A DNA stretch of 64,000 nt from Acidobacteriota bacterium. GTDB lineage: Bacteria > Acidobacteriota > Blastocatellia > RBC074. The notes beneath the pieces were generated by a model that saw nothing but the letters and a program-made list of their open reading frames with translations, was not told where the DNA came from and did no database searches. Numbering within the stretch: the first letter of the stretch is position 1; every line of letters starts with the position of its first letter. Made by a program: the position numbers and the translations under genes. The DNA lies in contig JAFDVI010000055.1 of NCBI GenBank assembly GCA_018269055.1, positions 27,290-91,289 of the forward strand. Direction: 5' to 3'. Positions 8,204 through 17,065 of this stretch are shown piece after piece.

Positions 8204-9115
8204 TTATTTCTTTTTCCAGTTCAATGTCGTTTGCGGGGAAAGGTTCCGTTGGCGCTGTTGCTCTTGAATGGCGGCAATTCGCTGTGGAATGTAATTCGGC
8301 GAAGCCGGATCAGGTTCCGTTTCTTTCAAAGTCTGAATTGCCTGATCGTATTCAAAAATGCGTTCGTAACAATCCGCCAGACGAATTCGCGCGGTGCGCC
8401 TGAGCGGAGGATCCTGTGTATATTGAACCACGTTTTGATAAACAGGAACCGCTTCGTCAAATTCGTCGCGCAACAAATGAATGCCGCCAATTTGCAGATA
8501 AGCCTTTTCGCATAGCTCGTCGTACGCGGCGTCCTTCACTACTTTCTGGTATTCCGCCAAAGCCTGTCCGAGGTCTTTCAATTCGTAATATTGGTCGGCA
8601 ATCATCAATCTGACGCGGCGTTTTTCCTTGGTGTCGGTCGCCAAGGGAAGCGCGCTTTCGTATTCCCCTATGGCTTCACGATATTTTTGCGTGGCGAAAT
8701 AACATTCCGCCAAACTCAATTTTGCCTTGTAAAGCTCAGGCGATTTTGGAAAGTCTTCAATGAAATGCAGGTAATGCTGGATCGCACGGTCATATTGTTT
8801 CAGATCCCGGCGGCAGATTGTCGCCGCCTGCAATCGCGCAAAACCGTTTTTATCCCCTTGTGGATTTTGCTTCAGAAACTCTTCGTACAACTCCGCAGCG
8901 CCCGCATAATCGCCACTATCCCACGCCGCCTGGGCACGTTCAAGCTGTGCTTTGCTCGAACAGGCCGATGAAAAAATCAAAAGGCAAAGGGCAAAAGGCA
9001 AAAGGCAAAAATACAGGAACTGGCTCCCGTATGTCGCCAAGTCAGTACAGAGGTTCGGCCCCCACAATACGGCGATTGTCACGTTTGCTTTTCGGTTACT
9101 ACTTATCCTCATCAT
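8204..9115 (-). CDS. TPR-repeat lipoprotein
   Basis: About 300 residues. A hydrophobic stretch and lipobox (FSSAC) precede the mature protein, which is a run of TPR helices (for example AQAAWDSGDYAGAAELYEEF, YRAI, YDQAIQTLKE). It resembles BamD/YbgF-type periplasmic TPR lipoproteins and tetratricopeptide scaffolds, with no enzymatic motif. The start is uncertain: ATG 9115 overlaps the end of gyrA by 17 bases and gives an unusually long pre-lipobox segment; a TTG nearer the lipobox is possible. The hydrophobic core of the signal is encoded by a 7-base tandem repeat (8979-9010). Confidence 0.82.
   Translation of the reverse strand: MMRISSNRKANVTIAVLWGPNLCTDLATYGSQFLYFCLLPFALCLLIFSSACSSKAQLERAQAAWDSGDYAGAAELYEEFLKQNPQGDKNGFARLQAATICRRDLKQYDRAIQHYLHFIEDFPKSPELYKAKLSLAECYFATQKYREAIGEYESALPLATDTKEKRRVRLMIADQYYELKDLGQALAEYQKVVKDAAYDELCEKAYLQIGGIHLLRDEFDEAVPVYQNVVQYTQDPPLRRTARIRLADCYERIFEYDQAIQTLKETEPDPASPNYIPQRIAAIQEQQRQRNLSPQTTLNWKKK
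8979..9010. repeat. Four tandem AAAAGGC-type units inside a signal-peptide coding region
   Basis: Units AAAAGGC, AAAGGGC, AAAAGGC and AAAAGGC follow one another. On the coding strand they give the Leu/Phe/Cys/Ala core of the lipoprotein signal. Confidence 0.85.
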
Positions 9116-11564
9116 TTATATCGCCGCTTTGCTGTTCGACCAGGGAGGCGCTGGCGACGGTGTCACCGCCGGAAGCGTCAATCAGTTTGACGCCTTGGGC
9201 GCTACGTCCCGTGGCACGAATCGTTTCCGCCTCGATGCGAATCAACTTGCCCTGCGAAGTGATGATCAGCACTTCGCTGTCTTTGGTGACAGGCATGACG
9301 GCGACGACTTTTCCGGTCTTTTCGGTGACTTTGATGTTAATGACACCTTTGCCGCCTCTGCCGGTAACGCGGTATTCACTTAATCGCGTTTGCTTTCCAA
9401 ATCCATTTTCCGTCACGCTGAGCATTTGTTGATCACCGGAAACAGCCACGACGCCGACGACATAATCATCGTCACGAAGCGTAATTCCTCTCACCCCGCG
9501 GGCTTGCCTCCCCATATTGCGAACTTCGTCTTCCTCAAAGCAAATCGCCTGGCCTTCGTGCGTAGCGAGGAAAATTTTCTTTTTGCCGTCGGTGATTTCC
9601 ACGGAAATCAATTCATCACCTTCATCCACGCCAATGGCAATGATGCCGTTCGAACGAATGTTGGCGAATTCCGAAAGCTCCGTTTTCTTGATGACGCCTT
9701 TGCGCGTGACCATCACGGCAAATTGCCCTTGGGCAAATTCGCGCACTGGGATCACGCCCGCGATCTTTTCATTGCTCGGTAAATTGATCAGATTGACGAT
9801 TGCCTTGCCTCGCCCGGCAGCTTGGGAATCCGGAATTTCATGAACTTTCAGCTTATAAACCTGGCCTTGCGTGGTGAAGACCATCAAGTAGCTGTGCGTC
9901 GAAGCGATGAACAAATGCGAAACCACATCTTCGGATTTCGTGCTCATGCCTTTGCGCCCGGTTCCGCCGCGACGTTGCGCTTTGTATGTCGTCAGCGGCG
10001 TACGTTTAACATAGCCGGAATGCGTCAAGGTGATAACCACGTCTTCGTCGGCAATCAAATCTTCCAGCGTCAATTCGACGCCGCTGTCCACAATCTGCGT
10101 GCGTCGTTCGTCGGCATAGGCCTTTTGAACCTCGCGCATTTCTTTGATGATCACGCGCCGCAACGCAGTTTCGCTGTTCAGAATTTCTTCCAACTCCGCA
10201 ATCAGCTTGATCAGTTCTTCGTATTCATCAATCAGCTTTTGCCGTTCCAGCGCCGCCAGGCGGCGAAGCTGCATATCCAAAATCGCCTGCGCTTGTATGT
10301 CGCTGAATTTGAATTTGGTGATCAAACCGCCTTTGGCGTCTTCTACTGACTTCGATCCGCGAATGTGCTTGATGATCTCGTCAATGATGTCAATTGCCTT
10401 CATCAAGCCTTCCAAGATGTGCGCGCGCAACTTGGCTTTTTTCAGTTCGTACATCGTGCGATTACGCACGACTTCGCGGCGGAAGGTGATGAATTCATTG
10501 AGCGTTTCAATCAGCGAGAGAATTTTGGGCTGGCCGTTGGCAATCGCCAGGTTGATGATTCCGAACGAGATTTGCATCTGGGTCAGCTTGTACAGCTTGT
10601 TCAGAATGATCTGCGGAATGGCGTCGCGTTTGAGTTCGATGACGATGCGAACTTTTTTCTGCGCCGAAGATTCGCGGTCGGTTTCGTCGCGAATTTCGCT
10701 GATGCCCTCGACGCGCTTTTCATTGACCAGATCGGCAATCTGTTCAATCAGCTTGGATTTGTTGACCTGGAACGGAATTTCCGTGATGACGATGGCGTCG
10801 CGTTCCTGCGATCCTCGCCCGATTCGATCAATTGCCGCGCGAGCGCGTAATTGCAACACGCCGCGTCCGGTTTCGTACGCCTGCTTGATGCCATCGCGTC
10901 CGTAAATGAATCCGCCGGTCGGAAAGTCCGGCCCCGGAACCATCTTCATCAATTCCGCAGTTGAAGCTTTCGGATGTTGAATCAGATGGATGGTCGCTTC
11001 AATAATTTCGTTGATGTTGTGCGGCGGGATTTTGGTCGCCATTCCGACGGCGATTCCGTCCGAACCATTGATCAAGAGGTTCGGAATGCGCGTCGGCAGG
11101 ACGGTTGGTTCCTGGCGCGATTCGTCATAGTTTGGGACGAACTTGACGGTTTCTTTTTCAATGTCCGCCAACATTTCCGTGGCGATGCGTTCCAGCCTTG
11201 CTTCGGTGTACCGATACGCCGCCGCCGAATCGCCATCAATGCTGCCCCAATTTCCCTGCCCGTCAATCAACGGGTAGCGCAGCGAAAAATCCTGCGCCAT
11301 GCGCACCATCGTGTCATACACGGCAGAATCTCCGTGCGGGTGATACGCGCCAAGCACATCTCCGACTACGTTGGCGGATTTTTTATAGGGCTTGCCGGGC
11401 GTTAACCCCTTCTCGTTCATAGAGTAAAGGATTCGCCGGTGAACGGGCTTCAACCCATCGCGCACATCGGGCAAAGCGCGCCCGATGATGACCGACATGG
11501 CGTAATCCAGATAGCTACGCCGCATTTCATCTTCGATATTGACCGCTAATTTCTGATTATCCAT
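9099..11564 (-). CDS. gyrA: DNA gyrase subunit A
   Basis: 821 residues, normal for GyrA. The breakage-reunion domain has the catalytic Tyr119 in AAAYRYTEAR, and the quinolone-determining region HPHGDSAVYD has Ser80 and Asp84, the wild-type susceptible pattern (E. coli Ser83/Asp87). The C-terminal beta-pinwheel has a GyrA box (QRRGGTGRKG), which separates gyrase from topoisomerase IV ParC. With GyrB it introduces negative supercoils. The TPR lipoprotein gene overlaps its 3' end. No gyrB is nearby. Confidence 0.97.
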   Translation of the reverse strand: MDNQKLAVNIEDEMRRSYLDYAMSVIIGRALPDVRDGLKPVHRRILYSMNEKGLTPGKPYKKSANVVGDVLGAYHPHGDSAVYDTMVRMAQDFSLRYPLIDGQGNWGSIDGDSAAAYRYTEARLERIATEMLADIEKETVKFVPNYDESRQEPTVLPTRIPNLLINGSDGIAVGMATKIPPHNINEIIEATIHLIQHPKASTAELMKMVPGPDFPTGGFIYGRDGIKQAYETGRGVLQLRARAAIDRIGRGSQERDAIVITEIPFQVNKSKLIEQIADLVNEKRVEGISEIRDETDRESSAQKKVRIVIELKRDAIPQIILNKLYKLTQMQISFGIINLAIANGQPKILSLIETLNEFITFRREVVRNRTMYELKKAKLRAHILEGLMKAIDIIDEIIKHIRGSKSVEDAKGGLITKFKFSDIQAQAILDMQLRRLAALERQKLIDEYEELIKLIAELEEILNSETALRRVIIKEMREVQKAYADERRTQIVDSGVELTLEDLIADEDVVITLTHSGYVKRTPLTTYKAQRRGGTGRKGMSTKSEDVVSHLFIASTHSYLMVFTTQGQVYKLKVHEIPDSQAAGRGKAIVNLINLPSNEKIAGVIPVREFAQGQFAVMVTRKGVIKKTELSEFANIRSNGIIAIGVDEGDELISVEITDGKKKIFLATHEGQAICFEEDEVRNMGRQARGVRGITLRDDDYVVGVVAVSGDQQMLSVTENGFGKQTRLSEYRVTGRGGKGVINIKVTEKTGKVVAVMPVTKDSEVLIITSQGKLIRIEAETIRATGRSAQGVKLIDASGGDTVASASLVEQQSGDINDEDK

Positions 11565-11876
11565 TTAAGTTTCGGAATCTCCTTACGATGCCAGCCGCAC
11601 AACAACCATACCTCCGCAGAAAGCGGCGCGCCTGACAATACAGGTTTGGTTCAGATGCTTGATGATCACTGGTGTTAATGATTGGCAATTCTACCCGCTC
11701 ATTGGGCGATGAACAAGACGCCGAATTGATTCCCGAAAAATCCGGGGAAAAGCCGCAAACGACTGAAAACCAATGGGATGCAATAGTTTTAGGAAGGTTT
11801 GTAAATCAGAAAGGCGCAATCTTGCAAAGCCTTCAACTTCGTTCGACTGCGCCTGCCAATTTCCATTGGCTGTTGT
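11565..11876. other. Gene-free stretch upstream of gyrA
   Basis: 312 bases between the gyrA start and the end of the next minus-strand gene. It should hold the gyrA promoter, but no clear promoter, terminator hairpin or RNA gene is visible. Short open frames here have no supporting signals. Confidence 0.4.
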
Positions 11877-13283
11877 TTATTTTGGCATCTTGTCGCCGCG
11901 TCGAACCAGCGTGTGCAGCACGCCTTTTTCGTCGCGATGGAACAAAGCCACGTCGGCGTTTTTCATTTGGGCATAAAAGACCACTTCGCCGCGTTCATTG
12001 ATGGAAGGTTGCTGGAAGTTACTGAAAATCTCGAACTCATTTTTCGAGCCGGGAATCTTTTGATCCATCAAGGCAATGGGTTCAATTCCTTTGGCGGTTT
12101 TGAGGAACATGCCCCGATTGCGTCCACCGAATAAACCGATAAAGGCAATGTCACCACGAGCGTTCACAGTCGGCGAAAGGAAGTCTTCAAAGGTACCGCC
12201 GGTCGGAACCGCATCACCACGTTTTGCAATGACTTGCATTGAGCCAGTACCTTTGAAAAACAAACCGCGCCCGGCCGCTTCGGCTTTCTGTGCATCGTAA
12301 AACCCAGCAAAAACGACTTCGCCTTTGCTGTTAATGGCAGGCGTGCGATTGCCAAAGCCCAGGAAATTCGAACCTTTGATCGGCGTAGGTCTGCCGACAT
12401 AAGCAACCAATTCCAGCCCGGATGGCCGCAATACGAAAATGCCGCTCTTTTCGCCAATGCGAGCCATAAACGCGACTTCGTTTCGGTCGTTAATCGGCGT
12501 CGGATAATAATGCTCCGAAAAGGTCTCCTCTCCACCGATCACGCCGACCTTTTGACCGCTGCGGACAATCAGCTTCAACTGACCATTTTCAACCATAAAC
12601 AAGCCCTTGCCGTCAGGGTCGCTGTAAGTGCCAATGAACGCCGTGACGCCTTTGCTGTTGGTAGAACCATTGCTAAACCCACTGAAATGCGAAGGCATTT
12701 TCGGAACTTCGTCACCTAATTTCACCAGGCTTTTCAAGCCTTCGGCAGTTTTGACAAACAATCCGCCATTTTTATTGATGGGGGAATGCGCCGCCGGATC
12801 ATTTGGATCAATGGGGACAAATGCATTATCTGCAACAGGCTTCCCAAAATTGGAATAAAAGGTCAGGTCTCCGTTGTCGTTAAAAGCTGGAACGCTGAAT
12901 CCAAAAACTCCTTCGTTGAGGTTCGAGGGCTTTTCCCCTTCATGCGTGATTTTCCAACTGCCGTCGGCTTGGCGAACGAAAACAGCCATCCCGGCATTGT
13001 TCACTCCGCCCGGTTTTGCGAACAAAGCCAAAAAAGCAATGTCGCCTTTGTTATTGATGACTGGAAACCGGAAATTTCCGAAATCCTCGGGTGTAATGAC
13101 CTTGGATTCCATCGCTTTTTCGACCTTGGTTCTGGCCGTCAACGCAACCGGTTCTTCCTGAGTTTGAGTGGAGCTAACGCTTTTTTCGCCGGGCTTCTGC
13201 TCCGCCCCTACATTGAACAACGATTGTCCTATCAATCCGCTGAGGATCAGGACTGAAAAGAACGTGAATTGACGATAACGCAT
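11877..13283 (-). CDS. Secreted repeat protein, beta-propeller-like (DUF7453-like)
   Basis: A 468-residue protein with GGAGGT before ATG 13283 and a signal peptide (residues 5-27). The mature part has at least seven repeats of about 45-55 residues, each with a core like INxKGDIAFLA, FNDNGDLTFYS, INSKGEVVFAG, VNARGDIAFIG and INERGEVVFYA. Such repeats usually build a beta-propeller or similar beta-repeat solenoid. No catalytic motif is seen and the ligand is unknown. The family is common in secreted proteins of planctomycetes and acidobacteria; naming it DUF7453-like is from memory and only moderately sure. Confidence 0.78.
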   Translation of the reverse strand: MRYRQFTFFSVLILSGLIGQSLFNVGAEQKPGEKSVSSTQTQEEPVALTARTKVEKAMESKVITPEDFGNFRFPVINNKGDIAFLALFAKPGGVNNAGMAVFVRQADGSWKITHEGEKPSNLNEGVFGFSVPAFNDNGDLTFYSNFGKPVADNAFVPIDPNDPAAHSPINKNGGLFVKTAEGLKSLVKLGDEVPKMPSHFSGFSNGSTNSKGVTAFIGTYSDPDGKGLFMVENGQLKLIVRSGQKVGVIGGEETFSEHYYPTPINDRNEVAFMARIGEKSGIFVLRPSGLELVAYVGRPTPIKGSNFLGFGNRTPAINSKGEVVFAGFYDAQKAEAAGRGLFFKGTGSMQVIAKRGDAVPTGGTFEDFLSPTVNARGDIAFIGLFGGRNRGMFLKTAKGIEPIALMDQKIPGSKNEFEIFSNFQQPSINERGEVVFYAQMKNADVALFHRDEKGVLHTLVRRGDKMPK

Positions 13284-13346
13284 AGCAAATTTCTACCTCC
13301 AAATCGCAAATCTGGTGTTGAGTGAGGGATACGGAGCAAAGAAAAT

Positions 13347-13958
13347 TTATGTGGTACTGAGCGCGTGATTAATCGCGCCTTCAGCCCAGGTGCGGAAATC
13401 TGGCCGAAATCCAGGCAAACTATCTATGACTTTGCCATTTTTGCCGAAGATAAAGGTTTGTGGAATCGGCATACGCGGATCATTGCCATTGGCCACGTTA
13501 AACATGCCGAACATGTCGCGAGGTGAAAACCCAATCCGGTAATCCATAGAAAACTGCTGGGTAAACATCTCCACGCGCCCACGCTCCATTTGCGGATCTT
13601 CAACGGTCAAACCGACGATTTCGACGCCTTTGTCTTTGAACTGTTTGTGGAGCGCAATCAAATCCGGAATTTCGCGGCGGCATGGTCCGCACCAAGTCGC
13701 CCAGAAATTAACCAGAACGACTTTATTACTGCCCACCAAATCGCCGAATTTGACGCTGTCGCCTTTCAGCATTGGCACGCTGACCTCATTGACCTTGGAA
13801 TCAAGCTGCCCCCGCAAACTCGCTGGCGGACGGTAACTGCTGCTTGCTGTCGAAGAATCGCTGACCACGCTTCCGCTGGAGCAGGACGTTAAAACAATGA
13901 TTGCCAGCAAGCCAATATAGCGGGAAATCCGATGAGGTGAAAAATTTGATTGAAACAT
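13347..13958 (-). CDS. TlpA-like thioredoxin-fold lipoprotein
   Basis: 203 residues with a hydrophobic N-terminus and lipobox (LTSC), so likely anchored on the periplasmic face. A Ser/Thr-rich linker precedes a thioredoxin-fold domain with the redox motif WCGPC (ATWCGPCRREIPDL) and the cis-Pro segment IPQTFIF. TlpA/ResA-type proteins reduce disulfides in periplasmic partners such as cytochrome c apoproteins. It lies 147 bases downstream of a second TlpA gene with matching architecture, probably an ancestral duplication. Confidence 0.9.
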   Translation of the reverse strand: MFQSNFSPHRISRYIGLLAIIVLTSCSSGSVVSDSSTASSSYRPPASLRGQLDSKVNEVSVPMLKGDSVKFGDLVGSNKVVLVNFWATWCGPCRREIPDLIALHKQFKDKGVEIVGLTVEDPQMERGRVEMFTQQFSMDYRIGFSPRDMFGMFNVANGNDPRMPIPQTFIFGKNGKVIDSLPGFRPDFRTWAEGAINHALSTT

Positions 13959-14105
13959 CTGAATTGTCTGCCTTGTTGAAGAATCTCTAAGTTCGCATTC
14001 GTGGTTGGGACAGTGACTAATGCAGCGAAATCAGTCACGAACAAGGCGTATGATAGCGTGCCCAATCCAATAAAAACAACCGTGGTATTTTCTGGCAATT
14101 TCTTC

Positions 14106-14678
14106 TCACTGGCCGTCACGAGAGGTTTTGTTTCGGCCCACAGCTTCCGTCACCGCCGAAGTCAGTGTTTGCCTGCCGAGTTGGTTGTTGTATCCGATCA
14201 GGCGTTTCACCAACTTGCCGTCTTGGCCGAACACAAGAGTTTGCGGAATTCGCATCGCCGCGGAACCTCCGTTAAAGGCTCGGTAAAACTGTTCGGAAGC
14301 AAATCCAACCTCATAGTTCATGCCGAATTCCTTGACGAATGATTTGACCCGTTCGCGCTGCGTGTTGGAATCTTCAACCGTTAGCCCGATGACGATTAAG
14401 CCATCTTTTTTATACTGCGCAGCAAGCTCAACCAGATGCGGAATTTCCTGGCGACAAGGGCCACACCACGTCGCCCAGATATCCAATACAACGGGCTTCC
14501 CTTCGCCCAGCAACTTGTTGAGTTCGATTTTTTTACCGTTCAACGTCTTTACCAGAAACTTTTCAGCTTTGACTTGATCCAAAGTTGGTTCAGTCGGCAA
14601 TTGTGCTGTGGCCAGAGGGCAACACAAAACGGCCAGCAACAAAATCCCAAACGAAAAATTCATCAATCTCTGCTTCAT
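14106..14678 (-). CDS. TlpA-like exported thioredoxin-fold protein
   Basis: 190 residues from ATG 14678, chosen because it puts the signal peptide (core FSFGILLLAVLCC) at the N-terminus; a TTG at 14717 would add a basic extension. The domain has WCGPC (ATWCGPCRQEIPHL), a GLTVEDS segment and cis-Pro IPQTLVFG. It is close to the neighbouring TlpA lipoprotein in sequence and layout but lacks a clear lipobox, so it may be soluble in the periplasm. It follows the 168-residue gene of the trp transcript by 49 bases and may be read through from it. Confidence 0.88.
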   Translation of the reverse strand: MKQRLMNFSFGILLLAVLCCPLATAQLPTEPTLDQVKAEKFLVKTLNGKKIELNKLLGEGKPVVLDIWATWCGPCRQEIPHLVELAAQYKKDGLIVIGLTVEDSNTQRERVKSFVKEFGMNYEVGFASEQFYRAFNGGSAAMRIPQTLVFGQDGKLVKRLIGYNNQLGRQTLTSAVTEAVGRNKTSRDGQ

Positions 14679-14727
14679 CTTTTTACTCGAGTTTCTTGCC
14701 ACCACGACCATTCTCAAATTTCAAATC

Positions 14728-15234
14728 TCAGGTTTTCTGTTTTCGCTGTTTGGTGTTTTGATTGAACTCAGGAATCGCCGGGCCAGCGCCAAGTGCAGTG
14801 ATTTGCATTCGTTGATCGGCAATCAAGCTGCTGATGACCTTGCCGCGAAATCGTTCGCTGCGACCGGAGGCCAGATGCTCAACCAGCATCTGCATGCGAA
14901 ACCATGAGGATTCCAGATCGTCCGCCAGCCGGGAAATTTTGGTAATGTCGTAAGGCACGGCAACCGCAGCAACTCCCAGCCGTGCAAACACCGACAAATA
15001 CCGTGCCGTTGCCAAATCGGGACACGCCAATCGCCGTTTGCCGATTCTCAACTCAATCCCCAGCAGCGTATGCATGACTTCGATTTCCGCCTTTTTCGCC
15101 GGAGCATTGAGTTGGTAGCTTCGCGTGCGAATCGCGCGAATGCGGTCGCGGTAAATCGCCGAAAGAAGCTGATCCCCCATCCGGGTTTTCACTTCCGTCA
15201 CGAAATCATCGGCTTTGACAGCGCGCTCCGCCAT
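14728..15234 (-). CDS. Conserved-looking protein of unknown function coupled to trpB
   Basis: 168 residues, no signal peptide or membrane helix. The start ATG 15234 overlaps the trpB stop as TAATG, so it is translationally coupled to trpB and occupies the place where trpA often sits. It does not resemble TrpA: no phosphate-binding barrel motifs are present. Visible features are a basic N-terminal half (RDRIRAIRTRSYQL), a central ELRIGKRRLACPDLATARYL segment and a helical C-terminal half. I do not recognise the family. A cytoplasmic role linked to the trp transcript is inference only. Confidence 0.7.
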   Translation of the reverse strand: MAERAVKADDFVTEVKTRMGDQLLSAIYRDRIRAIRTRSYQLNAPAKKAEIEVMHTLLGIELRIGKRRLACPDLATARYLSVFARLGVAAVAVPYDITKISRLADDLESSWFRMQMLVEHLASGRSERFRGKVISSLIADQRMQITALGAGPAIPEFNQNTKQRKQKT

Positions 15235-16442
15235 TACAATTTCTCGTTCAGCGCATCAGCGACGGTGTGAACATCTTTATCGCCACGACCGGAAAGATTG
15301 ACCAGAATGATTTCCTCCGGCGCAAGCCGCGGAGCCAGCTTCACGACTTCGGCAATCGCGTGAGAAGATTCCAGCGCCGGGATGATTCCTTCCAGCCTTG
15401 CCAGCAACTGAAATGCCGCCAAAGCTTCATCGTCATTGGCAAACACATATTCTGCGCGTTTCAAATCGTGAAGATACGAATGCTCCGGCCCGACGCTGGC
15501 GTAATCCAGCCCGGCGGAAATCGAATGCGTCAGCGCAATTTGCCCGCGATCATCCTGCAACACATAACTGCGCGTGCCTTGCAATACGCCAATGCGCCCG
15601 CCGCCTTCTTCCAAAAACCGCGCGGCGTGTTCACCGAGCGTAAGCCCGCGTCCCCCCGCTTCAACGCCAATCATTTTAACGTCTTTGTCATTCAGGAATT
15701 CATAAAACAACCCCATGGCGTTGCTGCCGCCGCCCACACAGGCGACCAGATAATCCGGCAGCCGCCTGGTTCGTTCCAACATCTGTCGCTTCGCTTCGCG
15801 GCCAATTACGCTTTGAAAATCGCGCACCATCATCGGATACGGATGCGGCCCCAACACCGAACCGAGCAGGTAATGCGTGTCACCTACGTTCGTCACCCAA
15901 TCGCGCAGCGCTTCGTTGATTGCGTCTTTCAAGGTTTTGCTGCCCGAATCCACGCCGCGCACTTCCGCGCCCAGCAATCGCATGCGAAAGACGTTCAGCG
16001 CCTGCCGCCGCATATCTTCGGTGCCCATGTACACGACGCATTCCAATCCCGCCCAGGCGCAAACCGTCGCCGTCGCTACGCCGTGCTGTCCAGCGCCGGT
16101 TTCGGCAATGATGCGGCGTTTGCCCATCCGTTTAGCCAGCAGGATTTGCCCCAGCGCGTTGTTGATTTTGTGCGCGCCCGTGTGGTTCAGGTCTTCGCGT
16201 TTCAAGTAAATCTGCGCGCCGCCAAGATGCTGCGTCAGCCGTTCAGCAAAAGTAATTGGCGTCGGTCGCCCGACGAATTCGCGCAGCAACCGATGAAACT
16301 CTTCCTGAAACGTCGGATCGTCTTTCGCCACGGCGTAGGCGGTTTTCAATTCATCCAGCGCGTACATCAAGGTTTCCGGCACAAAACTGCCGCCGTAAGG
16401 CCCAAAGTGTCCGCTTGCGTCTGGCAAAGCAGAAAAGCTCAT
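15234..16442 (-). CDS. trpB: Tryptophan synthase beta chain
   Basis: 402 residues. The PLP Lys is Lys92 in HTGAHKINNALGQ, and the glycine-rich phosphate cup GGGSNAMG is intact, as is the SAGLDYASVGPEH loop, marking the standard TrpB1 form. It joins indole and L-serine to give L-tryptophan, normally as an alpha2beta2 complex with TrpA. No trpA is in the window. It is coupled by ATGA to trpF upstream and by TAATG to the unknown gene downstream. Confidence 0.97.
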   Translation of the reverse strand: MSFSALPDASGHFGPYGGSFVPETLMYALDELKTAYAVAKDDPTFQEEFHRLLREFVGRPTPITFAERLTQHLGGAQIYLKREDLNHTGAHKINNALGQILLAKRMGKRRIIAETGAGQHGVATATVCAWAGLECVVYMGTEDMRRQALNVFRMRLLGAEVRGVDSGSKTLKDAINEALRDWVTNVGDTHYLLGSVLGPHPYPMMVRDFQSVIGREAKRQMLERTRRLPDYLVACVGGGSNAMGLFYEFLNDKDVKMIGVEAGGRGLTLGEHAARFLEEGGGRIGVLQGTRSYVLQDDRGQIALTHSISAGLDYASVGPEHSYLHDLKRAEYVFANDDEALAAFQLLARLEGIIPALESSHAIAEVVKLAPRLAPEEIILVNLSGRGDKDVHTVADALNEKL

Positions 16443-17065
16443 TGAATTCTCTCCATCTCCTCTTTCAGTTGTTTCAACCTGGCGCCGTCTTTCTTTCCTG
16501 GAGCGCTTTCGACGCCGCTGTTCACATCCACGGCAAACGGCTCGACTGACCGGATCGCTTCGGCGACGTTTTCCGGCGACAAACCGCCAGCCAAAAATAA
16601 CCGAGTTAATTTCGCGGCTTCACGCGCCACTTCCCAATTCGCCGTCTTTCCTGTGCCGCCGTAAAGATTCTTGTCAAAAGCATCGAACAGAATCGCCCAC
16701 GCCGGATAATCCTGAACCTGCCGTACATCGAAGCCTTCGCCAACTCGCAACGCCTTAACGACGCGCTCGGCTCCAACGGCTTCGCAATACGTGGCACCTT
16801 CGTCGCCGTGAAGTTGCGCCAATTGCACGCTGCTGATTTGCAAAATTTGGATCACATCCTTTGGCTGAGCTTCGTTGACGAAAATACCAACGGTCGTAAT
16901 TTCGCTGGGCAACTGTTCAATGATCGCCCGCGCAGCTTCCGGCGCGATGTAACGCGGGCTTTTGCGGTAAAAGTTGAAGCCCAAAAATTCCGCGCCGCAT
17001 TCAATTGCCGCAAGAGCGTCTTCTAGCGAAGTGATTCCGCAGACTTTCAGCTTCGCTTGATTCAT
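16439..17065 (-). CDS. trpF: Phosphoribosylanthranilate isomerase
   Basis: 208 residues, a TIM barrel. The start ATG 17065 shares one base with the trpC stop (TGATG); an in-frame GTG just upstream is less likely. KVCGIT carries the catalytic Cys and ILFDAF the catalytic Asp. The enzyme isomerises N-(5-phosphoribosyl)anthranilate to the carboxyphenylamino-deoxyribulose phosphate, the third step of tryptophan synthesis. It overlaps trpB by ATGA. Confidence 0.96.
   Translation of the reverse strand: MNQAKLKVCGITSLEDALAAIECGAEFLGFNFYRKSPRYIAPEAARAIIEQLPSEITTVGIFVNEAQPKDVIQILQISSVQLAQLHGDEGATYCEAVGAERVVKALRVGEGFDVRQVQDYPAWAILFDAFDKNLYGGTGKTANWEVAREAAKLTRLFLAGGLSPENVAEAIRSVEPFAVDVNSGVESAPGKKDGARLKQLKEEMERIQ

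Noticed and set aside
14728..15234. trpA, because of its place after trpB
   Set aside because: The protein lacks the TrpA barrel motifs and is too short for TrpA.
15267..16445. 392-codon plus-strand open frame opposite trpB
   Set aside because: Shadow of trpB in another frame; Arg/His/Gln-rich with no domain or leader.
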